This document shows, one piece after another, positions 17,589 to 26,506 of a stretch of 57,383 bases of DNA; position 1 is the first letter of the stretch; each line of letters starts with the position of its first letter. The stretch covers positions 1 to 57,383 of the forward strand of contig CAZJBX010000015.1 of the NCBI GenBank assembly GCA_964544605.1, written 5' to 3'. Source of the stretch: JAMIFN01 sp964544605 (GTDB taxonomy: Bacteria > Pseudomonadota > Gammaproteobacteria > Burkholderiales > Burkholderiaceae_C). The notes beneath the pieces are model-generated. The model made no database searches. It was given only the letters and a program-made list of their open reading frames with translations, and had not been told where the DNA came from. The translations under genes were made by a program, and so were the position numbers.

Positions 17589-18362
17589 TCAATCACGGGG
17601 GCGGGCCAAGGCTTGTAAGCGTTCGGCGTCGATGATTTGAATCGCTTTTTGCTTCACCGTAATCAGGCCATCATCCACAAATTTGCTGAAGGTGCGGCTG
17701 ACGGTTTCGAGCTTGAGACCCAAATAGCTGCCAATTTCTTCACGCGTCATGCGCAGCACCATGTCGGTGGACGAAAAGCCGCGCGCTTGCAGGCGCTGGC
17801 CCAAGTTCACCAAAAAGGCGGCCAAGCGTTCTTCGGCCCGCATGGTGCCCAAGAGCAGCATGATATTTTGGTCGCGCACAATTTCACGGCTCAAAATGCG
17901 GTGCAAATGCGATTGCAGGGCTTTGACCTCTTGCGAGAGTTCCTCAATCTTGCCAAAGGGCATGACGCAAACCTCGGCATCTTCAAGCGCCACAGCAGCG
18001 CAAGAGTGGCGGTCATGGGCCATGCCGTCCAAGCCCAAAATCTCGCCCGCCATTTGAAAGCCCGTAACATGGTCGCGGCCTTCTTCATTGCTGACCGATG
18101 TTTTAAAAAAGCCCGTGCGCACGGCATACAGGGCTTGAAAGGGGTCGCCCTCCCGGTACAGCGGTTTGCCTTTGGCAACACGGCGGCGGGTGGCGACCAA
18201 ATCGTCCAAGCGCTCCATATCGCCCTGGCTCAAGCCCATGGGCATACACAGCTCGCGCAAATTGCAACTGGAGCAAGCGACCTTGATTTGCTTGGCATCG
18301 ACGGCGGCGCTGCCTGCACTGCGGTTCACGCGCAGCTCAGTTTTTGATATAGATTGACTCAT
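17589..18362 (-). CDS. fnr: Fnr-type oxygen-sensing transcription regulator
   Basis: CRP/FNR-family activator that holds a [4Fe-4S] cluster and dimerises on DNA when oxygen is low. The 257-residue protein has Cys30, Cys33, Cys39 and Cys121, matching the four FNR cluster ligands. A cyclic-nucleotide-like beta barrel and the HTH (EEIGSYLGLKLETVSRTFSKF, around residues 208-228; recognition helix contains ETVSR) follow. It is divergent from hemN with a perfect FNR box between them, so autoregulation and control of hemN are likely. Confidence 0.95.
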   Translation of the reverse strand: MSQSISKTELRVNRSAGSAAVDAKQIKVACSSCNLRELCMPMGLSQGDMERLDDLVATRRRVAKGKPLYREGDPFQALYAVRTGFFKTSVSNEEGRDHVTGFQMAGEILGLDGMAHDRHSCAAVALEDAEVCVMPFGKIEELSQEVKALQSHLHRILSREIVRDQNIMLLLGTMRAEERLAAFLVNLGQRLQARGFSSTDMVLRMTREEIGSYLGLKLETVSRTFSKFVDDGLITVKQKAIQIIDAERLQALARPRD

Positions 18363-18403
18363 TCGGCCATTTTATGAGAATTCCTTCACACCCAGAATTG
18401 GCC

Positions 18404-18417
18404 TTGATGTATATCAA
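18404..18417. promoter_or_regulatory. Perfect FNR/ANR box
   Basis: TTGATGTATATCAA matches the FNR consensus TTGAT-N4-ATCAA with no mismatch. It is 41 bp from the fnr start and 36 bp from the hemN start, so it may serve one or both promoters. Confidence 0.85.
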
Positions 18418-18452
18418 CTGGCAGTTTGCCAGATTACGGCACAGTGCCAGCC

Positions 18453-19880
18453 ATGTCTGAGTCTTGCACCATTCCCGTTGCCACCCCTAGCGCCCTGGCC
18501 GGCCTCAGCGATGCCCTACTCGAAAAATACAATCAATCGGGGCCGCGCTACACCTCCTACCCCACGGCAGATCGCTTTGTTGAGGCTTATGGCCCTGCTG
18601 ATTACCAGCAGGCCATTGCCCTGCGCCAGCAGGCGGGCAGCCATGCGCACGCGCCTTTCTCGGTCTATGTGCACATCCCGTTTTGTGCCTCGCTGTGCTA
18701 CTACTGCGCCTGCAACAAAATCATCACCAAAGACCGCACGCAGGCCCAAGCTTATTTGCAATTGCTGGAAGCCGAACTGAAGCTGCACCGCGCCAATTGG
18801 GGCGACAAACCCGCTCCGCTGAGCCAGCTCCATTTGGGCGGCGGCACACCCACTTTTTTTGATGATGCGCAATTGGCCCAACTCATGGCCATGCTGCGCC
18901 AGCATTTTCAGTTTGCCGCCAATGGCGAGTACGCCATTGAGATAGACCCGCGCACCATCAGCCGCCAGCGCTTGGCGCATTTGGCCGAGCTGGGCTTTAA
19001 CCGCCTCAGTTTGGGCGTGCAAGACTTTGACCCCACCGTGCAAAAAGCAGTGAACCGCGAGCAGCCCTTTGCGCAAGTGGCCGAGCTGATGCAGCAGGCG
19101 CGCGAGCTGGGTTTTCACGCCATCAATATGGACTTGATTTACGGCCTGCCCTACCAGTCGCCCGCGTCTTTGGCACGCACGCTGGCGCAGGTCGTGTCCC
19201 TCAAGCCCGAGCGCATCGCCCTCTACGCCTACGCCCATCTGCCGCAGCGCTTCAAACCCCAGCGCCGCATTGACGACCACAGCATCCCGCAGGCTGCCGA
19301 CAAGCTGGCCATGTTCCGCACCGCGCTGGCGCATTTGGGCGAGGCGGCTTACGACTACATCGGCATGGATCACTTCGCCCTGCCGCAAGACAGCCTCGCT
19401 GTGGCCAAGCGCCAAGGCCGCCTGCACCGCAACTTCCAAGGCTATAGCACCCAGCCCGATTGCGACCTCATTGCCCTAGGCTGCTCGGCCATCGGCAAAG
19501 TGGGGGCTCACTACTACCAAAATGCCAAAGACCTTGAAGACTACCGCGACCTGCTGGAGCAAGGCCAACTGCCCATTGTGCGCGGCATGATTTTGAGCCG
19601 CGACGACCTCATGCGCCGCGCCATCATCATGGCCATCATGTGCCAAGGCGAGCTGGACTACGAAAGCACCGAACTGGCTTGGCTGCTGGACTTCAAGGCC
19701 CACTTCGCGCCTGAGCTGGCCCGCCTGCAAGAGCTGGCCGACGATGGCCTCATCACCCTGCGTGACGGCGGCTTTTCCGTCACCGAGCAAGGCTGGCTCA
19801 TGGTGCGTGCCGTGGCCATGGTGTTTGACAAATACCTGCAAGACCAACTCTCTCGCAGCCGCTACTCTAAAATCATCTAG
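18453..19880 (+). CDS. hemN: Oxygen-independent coproporphyrinogen III oxidase
   Basis: Radical-SAM enzyme that makes protoporphyrinogen IX without oxygen. From the ATG at 18453 it is 475 residues. The [4Fe-4S] motif CASLCYYC places Cys at 78, 82 and 85 (CX3CX2C), then HLGGGTPTFF and the radical-SAM barrel, and the HemN C-terminal domain ending in FDKYLQDQ. A TTG at 18426 gives a longer frame but overlaps the promoter region. It is first in a probable operon with the TauE/SafE and gloA genes, downstream of the FNR box; anaerobic induction is expected. Confidence 0.96.
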   Translation: MSESCTIPVATPSALAGLSDALLEKYNQSGPRYTSYPTADRFVEAYGPADYQQAIALRQQAGSHAHAPFSVYVHIPFCASLCYYCACNKIITKDRTQAQAYLQLLEAELKLHRANWGDKPAPLSQLHLGGGTPTFFDDAQLAQLMAMLRQHFQFAANGEYAIEIDPRTISRQRLAHLAELGFNRLSLGVQDFDPTVQKAVNREQPFAQVAELMQQARELGFHAINMDLIYGLPYQSPASLARTLAQVVSLKPERIALYAYAHLPQRFKPQRRIDDHSIPQAADKLAMFRTALAHLGEAAYDYIGMDHFALPQDSLAVAKRQGRLHRNFQGYSTQPDCDLIALGCSAIGKVGAHYYQNAKDLEDYRDLLEQGQLPIVRGMILSRDDLMRRAIIMAIMCQGELDYESTELAWLLDFKAHFAPELARLQELADDGLITLRDGGFSVTEQGWLMVRAVAMVFDKYLQDQLSRSRYSKII

Positions 19881-19936
19881 GCAAGCCGCCGCCCTGCGCG
19901 GCGCTTTCTTATTTGACTCCCTGAGGCAGCCCCTGC

Positions 19937-20680
19937 GTGCAAACCGCCCTCCTTGTTTCTTCCTTCGTGCTTGGCTTGGCCGGCGGCTCACACTGCATGG
20001 CCATGTGCGGCCCTGCCTGCATTGCCATCAACGCAGGCCGCAGCCCGACGCAAACGCCCAGCCCAGCCGCCAGCGCACAAGAGCACGCCCTGCAATTTCA
20101 GCCCAAGCCGCGCTCAGGCTGGCGCAGCCTGGGGCTCAGTGGCAACTTCTGGGGCTTTATGGCCAGCCGCAGCCTGTCTTACGCCTTACTCGGCGCAGTT
20201 GTGGCGGGCAGCATCCAAGCCCTGGCTTGGGGCAGCGGCATGGCCAGCGCCATCAAACCCCTATGGGCCGTCTGGCACGCCTTGGTCTTGGTCTGGGGGG
20301 CCATTTTGCTGCTGTGGGGCCGCCAGCCCCTGTGGGCGCAGGCCAAAGCACAAGCCCTGTGGCAGCGCATACAAGCTGCGCCTTGGGCGCAGCGCGGCGG
20401 CCTACTCGGCCTCTTCTGGGGCCTACTGCCCTGCGGCCTGCTCTACAGCGCCTTCTTGCAAGCCAGCCTGACGGGGCACATCTTGGCGGGCGCGCTCGCC
20501 ATGCTGCTGTTCTCCCTCGGCTCAGGGCTGTGGCTCTTGGCCAGCCCCATGCTCTGGCACAGGCTACAGCGCCTGCGTGAAGGCTGGGGCCAGCGCTTGG
20601 CTGGCCTGCTGCTCATCGGCGGCGCCATCTTCGCCATCTGGCTGCAATTTCAGCCCGGCGGCATCTACTGCGAAATCTAA
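19937..20680 (+). CDS. TauE/SafE or DsbD-like membrane transporter
   Basis: A 247-residue, six-helix membrane protein with GTG start. The two family motifs are GGSHCMAMCGP (residues ~16-26) and LPCGLLYSA (near residue 164), each with Cys in the membrane, as in the CcdA/DsbD_2-like group often annotated as sulfite exporter TauE/SafE or copper-linked cytochrome oxidase assembly factor. It is 56 bp after hemN, and with fnr nearby a role in respiratory metal or thiol handling is a reasonable inference. Confidence 0.78.
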   Translation: MQTALLVSSFVLGLAGGSHCMAMCGPACIAINAGRSPTQTPSPAASAQEHALQFQPKPRSGWRSLGLSGNFWGFMASRSLSYALLGAVVAGSIQALAWGSGMASAIKPLWAVWHALVLVWGAILLLWGRQPLWAQAKAQALWQRIQAAPWAQRGGLLGLFWGLLPCGLLYSAFLQASLTGHILAGALAMLLFSLGSGLWLLASPMLWHRLQRLREGWGQRLAGLLLIGGAIFAIWLQFQPGGIYCEI

Positions 20681-20698
20681 ACCGAAAGGACACACTCC

Positions 20699-21109
20699 AT
20701 GCGACTGCTGCACACCATGCTGCGCGTTGGCCACCTGCAACGCTCGATTGACTTCTACACCCAAGTGCTCGGTATGCAATTGCTGCGCACCAGCGACAAC
20801 GAAACCGGCCGCTACACCCTGGCCTTTTTGGGCTTTGATGGCGGCAACCCTGGCCAAGCCGAAATTGAACTGACCTACAACTGGGGCGTAGAAAGCTACG
20901 ACATGGGCAATGCCTACGGCCATATTGCCCTGGGCGTGCCCGACTGCGCCGCCGCTTGCGAGCGCATCCGCGCAGCGGGCGGCACCATCACCCGTGAGGC
21001 CGGCCCCGTCAAAGGCGGCAGCACCATCATCGCCTTTGTGCAAGACCCCGACGGCTACAAAATCGAACTCATTGAACGCAGTTTTGAGGGCGCGGGCACG
21101 GGGCTGTAA
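20699..21109 (+). CDS. gloA: Lactoylglutathione lyase (glyoxalase I)
   Basis: Metalloenzyme that turns the methylglyoxal-glutathione adduct into lactoylglutathione. The 136-residue protein has the four metal ligands at the usual places: His5, Glu57, His75, Glu123. Motifs MLRVGHLQRSIDFY and FLGFD are standard. It is 18 bp after the TauE/SafE gene with a purine-rich CCGAAAGGA upstream of the ATG. It draws on the glutathione made with gshA elsewhere in this window. Confidence 0.94.
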   Translation: MRLLHTMLRVGHLQRSIDFYTQVLGMQLLRTSDNETGRYTLAFLGFDGGNPGQAEIELTYNWGVESYDMGNAYGHIALGVPDCAAACERIRAAGGTITREAGPVKGGSTIIAFVQDPDGYKIELIERSFEGAGTGL

Positions 21110-21124
21110 GTTCAAACCAATTCA

Positions 21125-21305
21125 TGCTGAACTTGATTCAGCATCTCGGCTTTTCAGTTGAGCTGCAGGTGGCAGAGATTGCGGGTCAAGCCCGCAATGA
21201 CGCATTCCTGTAGTCCACAGTCACTCGCCTCTATACTCGCGCGGGAACACGAGCGCCCTCACTCCGCCCTCACTTCGTCGTGCTGAACTTGATTCAGCAT
21301 CTCGG
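21125..21305. repeat. Paired dispersed repeat (TGCTGAA/TTCAGCA hairpin)
   Basis: TGCTGAACTTGATTCAGCA followed by TCTCGG occurs at 21125-21149 and again at 21281-21305 in the same direction; each can fold into a small hairpin. Between them, 21175-21202 (GAGATTGCGGGTC...CCCGCAATGACG) is another repeat whose reverse complement, with few changes, recurs at 28003-28031. No gene is seen here. Confidence 0.75.
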
Positions 21306-21329
21306 TTTTAAAGGGTGCAACAAGCCAAG

Positions 21330-21356
21330 CAAAAAGGCCCTTTCGGGCCTTTTTTC
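21330..21356. terminator. Bidirectional intrinsic terminator
   Basis: AAAAAGGCCC-TTTC-GGGCCTTTTTT hairpin with A- and T-runs on both sides, between gloA (+) and the convergent zinc-finger gene (-). Confidence 0.85.
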
Positions 21357-21378
21357 TTATGTGCATCGCTGCGGCGGC

Positions 21379-21603
21379 TCAATGCCCGCCCAATTTCTCA
21401 CCCGCTTTCAAACGAAAGACAGTGCTGCAATAGGGGCAGCGGCCTTCGCCCGTGGCGGCCACTTGCACTTGCACGCGGGGGTGGTTGTTTTTGATGGCCA
21501 TGCCCGCTTTGGGGCTGGGGCAGAAGATGCCGCCCCAGTTGTTCAAATCGCTGGCTTTGAGCTCAATGGCAGGGGATTGCTTGCTGCTGATGGCTTGGCT
21601 CAT
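21379..21603 (-). CDS. Small zinc-finger protein (zf-CHCC type)
   Basis: A 74-residue protein from the ATG at 21603 with GAGGTG upstream. The pattern C-P-x-P...NNHPRV...GRCPYCSTVF is that of the zf-CHCC domain (PF10276), a small zinc-binding module also seen in a mitochondrial complex I assembly subunit. It lies 9 bp after ilvE on the same strand, so it is the second gene of that unit. Specific function unknown. Confidence 0.82.
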   Translation of the reverse strand: MSQAISSKQSPAIELKASDLNNWGGIFCPSPKAGMAIKNNHPRVQVQVAATGEGRCPYCSTVFRLKAGEKLGGH

Positions 21604-21612
21604 GGGCACACC

Positions 21613-22548
21613 TCACACACGGGTCAGCCAGTGGCTGTATTTGCTGTTGCGGCCATTGACGATGTCGAAGAAGGCGGCTTGGATTTTCTCGGTGATGGGG
21701 CCACGGCTGCCCGCGCCGATTTGAATGCGATCCAGCTCACGGATGGGCGTGACTTCAGCGGCGGTGCCGGTGAAGAAGGCTTCGTCGCAGATATAGACTT
21801 CATCGCGGGTGATGCGCTTTTGCACGATGTTCAGACCAAGGTCTTGCGCGATGTGGAAGATGGTGTTGCGGGTGATGCCGTTGAGCGCACCAGCCGACAA
21901 ATCAGGCGTGTAGATGACGCCATCTTTGATGATGAAGATGTTTTCACCCGCGCCCTCGCTCACAAAGCCTGCGGTGTCGAGCAGCAGGGCCTCGTCGTAG
22001 CCGTCGTCGGTGACTTCCATATTGGCCAAGATGGAGTTGGTGTAGTTGCTCACCGATTTGGCCTGCGTCATGGTGATGTTGACATGATGGCGGGTGTAGC
22101 TGGAGGTTTTCACGCGGATGCCGCGCTTCATGCCGTCCTCACCCAAATAAGCGCCCCACTCCCAAGCGGCGACCATGACATGCACGGCAGCGCCTTTGGG
22201 GCTGACACCCATTTTTTCAGAGCCGAGCCAGACGAGGGGTCGGATATAGCCCGATTTCAGGCCGTTGGCGCGCACCGCTTCAAGCTGGGCGGCGTTGATT
22301 TCTTCTTTGCTGAAGGGGATGTTCATGCGCAGAATTTTGGCGCTGTTGAAGAGGCGGTCGGTGTGCTCTTGCAGGCGGAATACGGCGGGGCCATCCACGG
22401 TGTCATAGGCGCGCACGCCTTCAAATGCGCCGCAGCCGTAGTGCAGGGTGTGCGTGAGCACATGCACTTTGGCATCGCGCCAGTCCACCAGTTGCCCGTC
22501 GATCCAAATTTTGCCGTCGCGGTCGGCCATGCTAGGCAGTGCTGCCAT
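21613..22548 (-). CDS. ilvE: Branched-chain amino acid aminotransferase
   Basis: PLP enzyme that makes leucine, isoleucine and valine from their keto acids. From the ATG at 22548 (GGAG upstream) it has 311 residues. Fold-type IV features: HYGCGAFEGVRAY near residue 36, YIRPLVWLG, the PLP lysine in AKSVSNY, SEGAGENIF and the C-terminal FFTGTAAEVTPI. The frame opens further upstream to 22599 without a site. It is divergent from rfbD. Confidence 0.95.
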   Translation of the reverse strand: MAALPSMADRDGKIWIDGQLVDWRDAKVHVLTHTLHYGCGAFEGVRAYDTVDGPAVFRLQEHTDRLFNSAKILRMNIPFSKEEINAAQLEAVRANGLKSGYIRPLVWLGSEKMGVSPKGAAVHVMVAAWEWGAYLGEDGMKRGIRVKTSSYTRHHVNITMTQAKSVSNYTNSILANMEVTDDGYDEALLLDTAGFVSEGAGENIFIIKDGVIYTPDLSAGALNGITRNTIFHIAQDLGLNIVQKRITRDEVYICDEAFFTGTAAEVTPIRELDRIQIGAGSRGPITEKIQAAFFDIVNGRNSKYSHWLTRV

Positions 22549-22687
22549 GGGTGTTCTCCAAAATAAGCTGCGCGGGCCGCTGTGTTTGGGGCCGCGCAAG
22601 GCCAGAAATCAAGCCCCTGATTCTACTCGGCAAAGCCGGCCGCGAGAGGGCTGTTCAGCAGTGCCGAAAGCGCCATAATTTGCGCCT

Positions 22688-23611
22688 ATGAAAATTCTAC
22701 TTTTTGGTGCCGAGGGCCAGATTGGTTGGGAGCTGCAACGCAGCTTGCAACCTATGGGGGAGGTCTTGGCTTTGGGGCGTGAGCCCCACCCCAGCGGCTG
22801 GTGCGGCGATTTATGCGATTTGGACGGCATCGAGCGCACCATCGCCGGGTACCGCCCCAAGCTGATTGTGAATGCGGCGGCCTATACGCAGGTGGATGCC
22901 GCCGAGCAACACCCTGAGCTGGCCCGCCGCGTGAATGCCTTGGCACCTGAGCGCATGGCCGAGGGCGCACGGGCTTTGCGGGCTTTGTTGTTGCACTTTT
23001 CCACCGACTATGTGCTGGCCGATGAGGGCGATTTTGCCCGCGCTGAAAACGGCAGTGTCGGGCCACTCAATGCATATGGCCGCAGCAAGCTCGATGGCGA
23101 GATTGCGGTGCGTTCATCGGGCTGCCGCCTTCTACTGGTGCGCACGGCTTGGGTGCATAGCGCGCGCGGCCACAATTTTGTAAAAACGGTGCTGCGCTTG
23201 GCGGCCAAGCAAGACGAGCTGCACATTGTGGATGACCAAATAGGCAGCCCCACGGCGGCCAGCACGGTGGCCGATGTGTGCGCGCCTTTGCTTTACTTCA
23301 CGCTGCGTCAGCGCAAGCTCGAAGGCTTGTATCACCTGTGTGACCAAGGCCACACCTCTTGGCATGGCTGCGCCCAATTCATTGTGGCCACGGCTTTGCG
23401 CCACGGCGCGCCTTTGCGCGTGAAGGGGCCAGAGGCCGTGCGGGCCATCCGCAGCGCCGATTGGAATGCCACCGCCGCCCAGCGCCCACACAACAGCCGC
23501 CTGAGCTGCCAGAAGTTGCAAAGCAACTTCCCCCTCACCCTGCCCCCTTGGCAAGTGGGCGTGGAGCGCACGGTGCGCGAGCTGCTGGCCAAGCCCGACA
23601 CTTGGGCATAA
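22688..23611 (+). CDS. rfbD: dTDP-4-dehydrorhamnose reductase
   Basis: Last enzyme of dTDP-L-rhamnose synthesis. The 307-residue SDR protein has the GAEGQIGWEL nucleotide-binding start, VNAAAYTQVDAAE, STDYVLAD and the catalytic YxxxK in AYGRSKLDGE, plus QIGSPTAAS. The other rml genes (A, B, C) are not adjacent, which is unusual since they normally form one operon. ATG at 22688. Confidence 0.9.
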   Translation: MKILLFGAEGQIGWELQRSLQPMGEVLALGREPHPSGWCGDLCDLDGIERTIAGYRPKLIVNAAAYTQVDAAEQHPELARRVNALAPERMAEGARALRALLLHFSTDYVLADEGDFARAENGSVGPLNAYGRSKLDGEIAVRSSGCRLLLVRTAWVHSARGHNFVKTVLRLAAKQDELHIVDDQIGSPTAASTVADVCAPLLYFTLRQRKLEGLYHLCDQGHTSWHGCAQFIVATALRHGAPLRVKGPEAVRAIRSADWNATAAQRPHNSRLSCQKLQSNFPLTLPPWQVGVERTVRELLAKPDTWA

Positions 23612-23641
23612 AAAAACCGCAGGGCGCAATGCTCCTGCGGT
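23609..23641 (-). terminator. Intrinsic terminator of the cytochrome b561-yceI unit
   Basis: CCGCAGG (23617-23623) pairs with CCTGCGG (23634-23640); on the minus strand it is followed by TTTTTTTATG. It overlaps the rfbD stop. Confidence 0.8.
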
Positions 23642-23657
23642 GGTCATCGGCCTGGGT

Positions 23658-24257
23658 TTAGTCTTGCGCCAAAGAGGTTTGCGCTTCCACTTGAATGAGC
23701 AAACGCACTTCGGGGTTCATGCCAGGCATTTGCAAGGCGTATTCCATGCCCCAGTCGCTGCGCTTGATGGTGGTTTCAAAGTCGCCGCCACAGGTTTGGG
23801 TCTCGGCCACTTCATTGGTGGCGCAGGCAAAATGCTTGGCCTCCAACTTCACGGGCTTGCTCTGGCCCAGCAGGGTCAGTTGGCCTTCCACTGCACTCAC
23901 GCCGCCATCTTCAGCAAAGCTGATTTTGTCGCCTTTGAAGCTGATGGTGGGGTGTTTTTCAGCATCAAAAAAGTCTTTGCTCAGCAGGTGTTTGTTGAAA
24001 GAGTCGATGCCAGTGTTGATAGAGGCGGCAGCAATCGTCACATCCACGCTGCCTGTTTTGGCCTCACGGTCGAGCACGATGGTGGCTTTGGTGTCATCCC
24101 AGCGGCCACGGATGGTGGCAATGCCTTTGTGCATGGTTTCAAAAGTGACCGAAGTATGGCCAGGATCGGCTTGGTAGGTTTGCGGCGCAGCTTGGGCGCT
24201 CATGGCAAAACCAGCAGTGGCCAAAGCAGCGGCCAAAAGAGTAGAAAACTTCATCAT
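23658..24257 (-). CDS. yceI: YceI family periplasmic lipocalin-like protein (1)
   Basis: A ~199-residue exported protein: signal peptide ending SAQA-A near residue 23, then DPGHTSVTFE, GRWDDTKATIVLD and the VDVTIAAASINTG motif characteristic of YceI, an isoprenoid-binding beta barrel. Two Cys in CATN...TCGGDFE may form a disulfide. Tandem ATGs at 24257 and 24254 share the AGGAG site. It is the last gene of a three-gene unit with a second yceI and a cytochrome b561. Confidence 0.92.
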   Translation of the reverse strand: MMKFSTLLAAALATAGFAMSAQAAPQTYQADPGHTSVTFETMHKGIATIRGRWDDTKATIVLDREAKTGSVDVTIAAASINTGIDSFNKHLLSKDFFDAEKHPTISFKGDKISFAEDGGVSAVEGQLTLLGQSKPVKLEAKHFACATNEVAETQTCGGDFETTIKRSDWGMEYALQMPGMNPEVRLLIQVEAQTSLAQD

Positions 24258-24294
24258 CAATCTCCTATTTCAGTGAAAAAAACAAAAAGAAAAA

Positions 24295-24891
24295 TCAAGG
24301 CGTTTGCAGGGCAATGCTGTATTGCACTTGCACCTCATCGGCCACGATGGCGGTATCGCCCCAAGCGCCCAAACCCACTTTGAAAGCCAGGCGCTTCATA
24401 TCAAAACTGCCCGTGGCCGTGGTCACGCCGCCTGTGCGACTGAGCTTGGCCACGCTTTGCACCGCTTGGCTGTGGCCCTTGATACTGAGCTTGCCATGCA
24501 CCCGCAGGGTGTCGGCGCTCAGCCGTTCAATCTTGGTGGATTCAAACACCGCATTCGGGAATTTGTCGGCGGCAAACCAATCGGGCTTGCGCAGCTCGGC
24601 ATCCATCTCAGGCGAGCCCAAAGTGGCGCTGGCCACAGGCACCACCATGCGGATGCGGCTTTGCTCAGGCGCATCTGCCCGCCACTGCACTTGCCCGCCC
24701 AATTGCGTGAACAAGCCCTTCATCGGCACCCCCATTTGCTTGGCCGTAAAGCGCAGCTTGCTCTGCGCCACCAACAGGTGATTGGCAGAGGCCGCAGCCT
24801 TGGCCACGGGGGTGGCTACTGGCGTGCTTTGTGCGCCAGCAGAAGCCACCAGGCCCGCCGCTACACCCATCACAAATAAACGCTTCATCAT
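24295..24891 (-). CDS. YceI family periplasmic protein (2)
   Basis: A 198-residue exported protein: signal peptide (MGVAAGLVASAGAQ), then a diverged YceI domain with LRFTAKQMGVPMKGLF, VPVASATLGSPEMDAELR and FESTKIERLSAD. It differs strongly from the neighbouring YceI, so it is an old duplication or a separate subfamily. It lies 12 bp downstream of the cytochrome b561 gene and 37 bp upstream of the first yceI. Confidence 0.88.
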   Translation of the reverse strand: MMKRLFVMGVAAGLVASAGAQSTPVATPVAKAAASANHLLVAQSKLRFTAKQMGVPMKGLFTQLGGQVQWRADAPEQSRIRMVVPVASATLGSPEMDAELRKPDWFAADKFPNAVFESTKIERLSADTLRVHGKLSIKGHSQAVQSVAKLSRTGGVTTATGSFDMKRLAFKVGLGAWGDTAIVADEVQVQYSIALQTP

Positions 24892-24902
24892 CGCGCCACT
24901 CC

Positions 24903-25448
24903 TTACTTTTTTAGGGGCAAAAACGGTACCATGCGGCGCAGCACACTGTCCCCATCAATCACAAAGTGCTTCAGCGCCGCCAAAGTGTGCAACACAGCCA
25001 AGGCCAGCAGGGCAAAGCCCGCATTCACATGCACAAAACTGATCTTTTGCGCCAGTTCAGGGTTGGGGGCCACCAAATCAGGCAGCGGCAGCACACCCAA
25101 ATACACCACAGGAATGCCCGCCGCCGAGCTCATCAGCCAGCCGCCCAAAGGCACGGCCAGCGTCAGCACCAGCATCAACAGCAACACCAGCTTGTGTACG
25201 CCCATTTGCCAACCGGGCATACGCACATCGGCCCCCATAGGCGGCGCTGCAAACACCAAACGCGTGAGGATGCGCAGCACGCTGAAAATCAACACCGTTG
25301 CGCCTGCCCACTTGTGGTAATTCATCAGCTTGATGCTCTCAGGCGAAATGCCCTCGGGGCGGGCAAAAATAAACACATAGGCCAAGGCCAGCGCCAAAGC
25401 AATGACCCAATGCCAAAGCACGGAAAGAGGGTGGTAAGTGGTTCGCAT
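24903..25448 (-). CDS. Cytochrome b561 family protein
   Basis: A 181-residue four-helix membrane protein with diheme b-type features: HPLSVLWHWVIALAL (His in helix 1), NYHKWAG (helix 2), a His in GVHKLVLL and VLHTLAALKHF in helix 4. Members carry electrons between the quinone pool and periplasmic partners. ATG at 25448 has AAGGAGC upstream. Head of the unit with the two yceI genes, the arrangement also known in E. coli (yceJ-yceI). Confidence 0.92.
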   Translation of the reverse strand: MRTTYHPLSVLWHWVIALALALAYVFIFARPEGISPESIKLMNYHKWAGATVLIFSVLRILTRLVFAAPPMGADVRMPGWQMGVHKLVLLLMLVLTLAVPLGGWLMSSAAGIPVVYLGVLPLPDLVAPNPELAQKISFVHVNAGFALLALAVLHTLAALKHFVIDGDSVLRRMVPFLPLKK

Positions 25449-25720
25449 CAAAGCTCCTTGAATGATTTTTTAATGGCCGTGACCCCACAGGGCCACAGCG
25501 TCGCATTGTGGCTGAATTTCCATCCCCTTGGCTGGCTTGACGCAGCAGTGCCTCAGCATGGCACGCAAGCCGCCCCCTCGCGACCCTTTTATTAAAACAA
25601 AGACAAGGCCAGTATGCGCGGGCCAAGCTGTTCCAAAAACTGCACGCTGGCCACTTTTCCCTCTATGATGTTTGGGATACGCGGCCCACTTAGAGTGCTG
25701 CGAAACCACAGGAGAACACC

Positions 25721-26458
25721 ATGACCCAAAAACTCGCGTATGTCACTGGCGGCATGGGCGGCATTGGCACCGCCCTATGCCAGCGCCTGCACCGCGATGG
25801 CTTCAAAGTCATTGCTGGCTGCGGCCCCAGCCGCGATTTTGAAAAATGGCTGGCCGAGCAAAAAGCCCTCGGCTTCACTTTCTACGCCTCGGCAGGCAAT
25901 GTCTCAGATTGGGACTCCACCACTGCCGCCTTTGCCCAAGTCAAAGCCGAGCACGGCCCCATTGATGTGCTGGTCAATAACGCTGGCATCACCCGCGACC
26001 GCATGTTCCTCAAAATGAGCCCCGAGGACTGGAGCGCCGTCATCAGCACCAACCTCAACTCTATGTTCAATGTCACCAAGCAAGTCGTGGCCGACATGGT
26101 CGAACGCGGTTGGGGCCGCATCATCAACATCTCCTCTGTCAATGGTGAAAAAGGCCAGGCTGGGCAAACCAACTACTCTGCCGCCAAAGCCGGTATGCAC
26201 GGCTTCACCATGGCCTTGGCGCAAGAGCTGGCGGGCAAAGGCGTGACCGTCAACACCGTCAGCCCTGGCTATATCGGCACCGATATGGTCAAAGCCATCC
26301 GCCCTGAAGTGCTAGACAAAATCGTCGCCACCATCCCCGTCAAACGCTTGGGCGAGCCCAGCGAAATCGCCTCTATCGTCGCTTGGCTGGCCTCAGACGA
26401 AAGCGGCTACTCCACTGGCGCAGACTTCTCCATCAACGGCGGCATCCACATGAGCTGA
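25721..26458 (+). CDS. phbB: Acetoacetyl-CoA reductase (PHB synthesis)
   Basis: NADPH-dependent SDR making (R)-3-hydroxybutyryl-CoA for polyhydroxybutyrate. The 245-residue protein has TGGMGGIG (residues ~9-16), NNAGITRD, catalytic Ser in INISSVNGEKGQ, Tyr and Lys in NYSAAKAG, and TVSPGYIGTDMV. Gly-Gln in GEKGQAGQTNYS is typical of PhaB rather than FabG. AGGAGAACACC precedes the ATG. phaA and phaC are not nearby. Confidence 0.93.
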   Translation: MTQKLAYVTGGMGGIGTALCQRLHRDGFKVIAGCGPSRDFEKWLAEQKALGFTFYASAGNVSDWDSTTAAFAQVKAEHGPIDVLVNNAGITRDRMFLKMSPEDWSAVISTNLNSMFNVTKQVVADMVERGWGRIINISSVNGEKGQAGQTNYSAAKAGMHGFTMALAQELAGKGVTVNTVSPGYIGTDMVKAIRPEVLDKIVATIPVKRLGEPSEIASIVAWLASDESGYSTGADFSINGGIHMS

Positions 26459-26480
26459 CGCCGCCTGCGCCACAAGCACA

Positions 26481-26506
26481 AGGGGCCACAAAGCGGCCCC
26501 TTTTTT
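26481..26506 (+). terminator. Intrinsic terminator after phbB
   Basis: AGGGGCC-ACAAAGC-GGCCCCTTTTTT hairpin 23 bp after the phbB stop. Confidence 0.85.
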
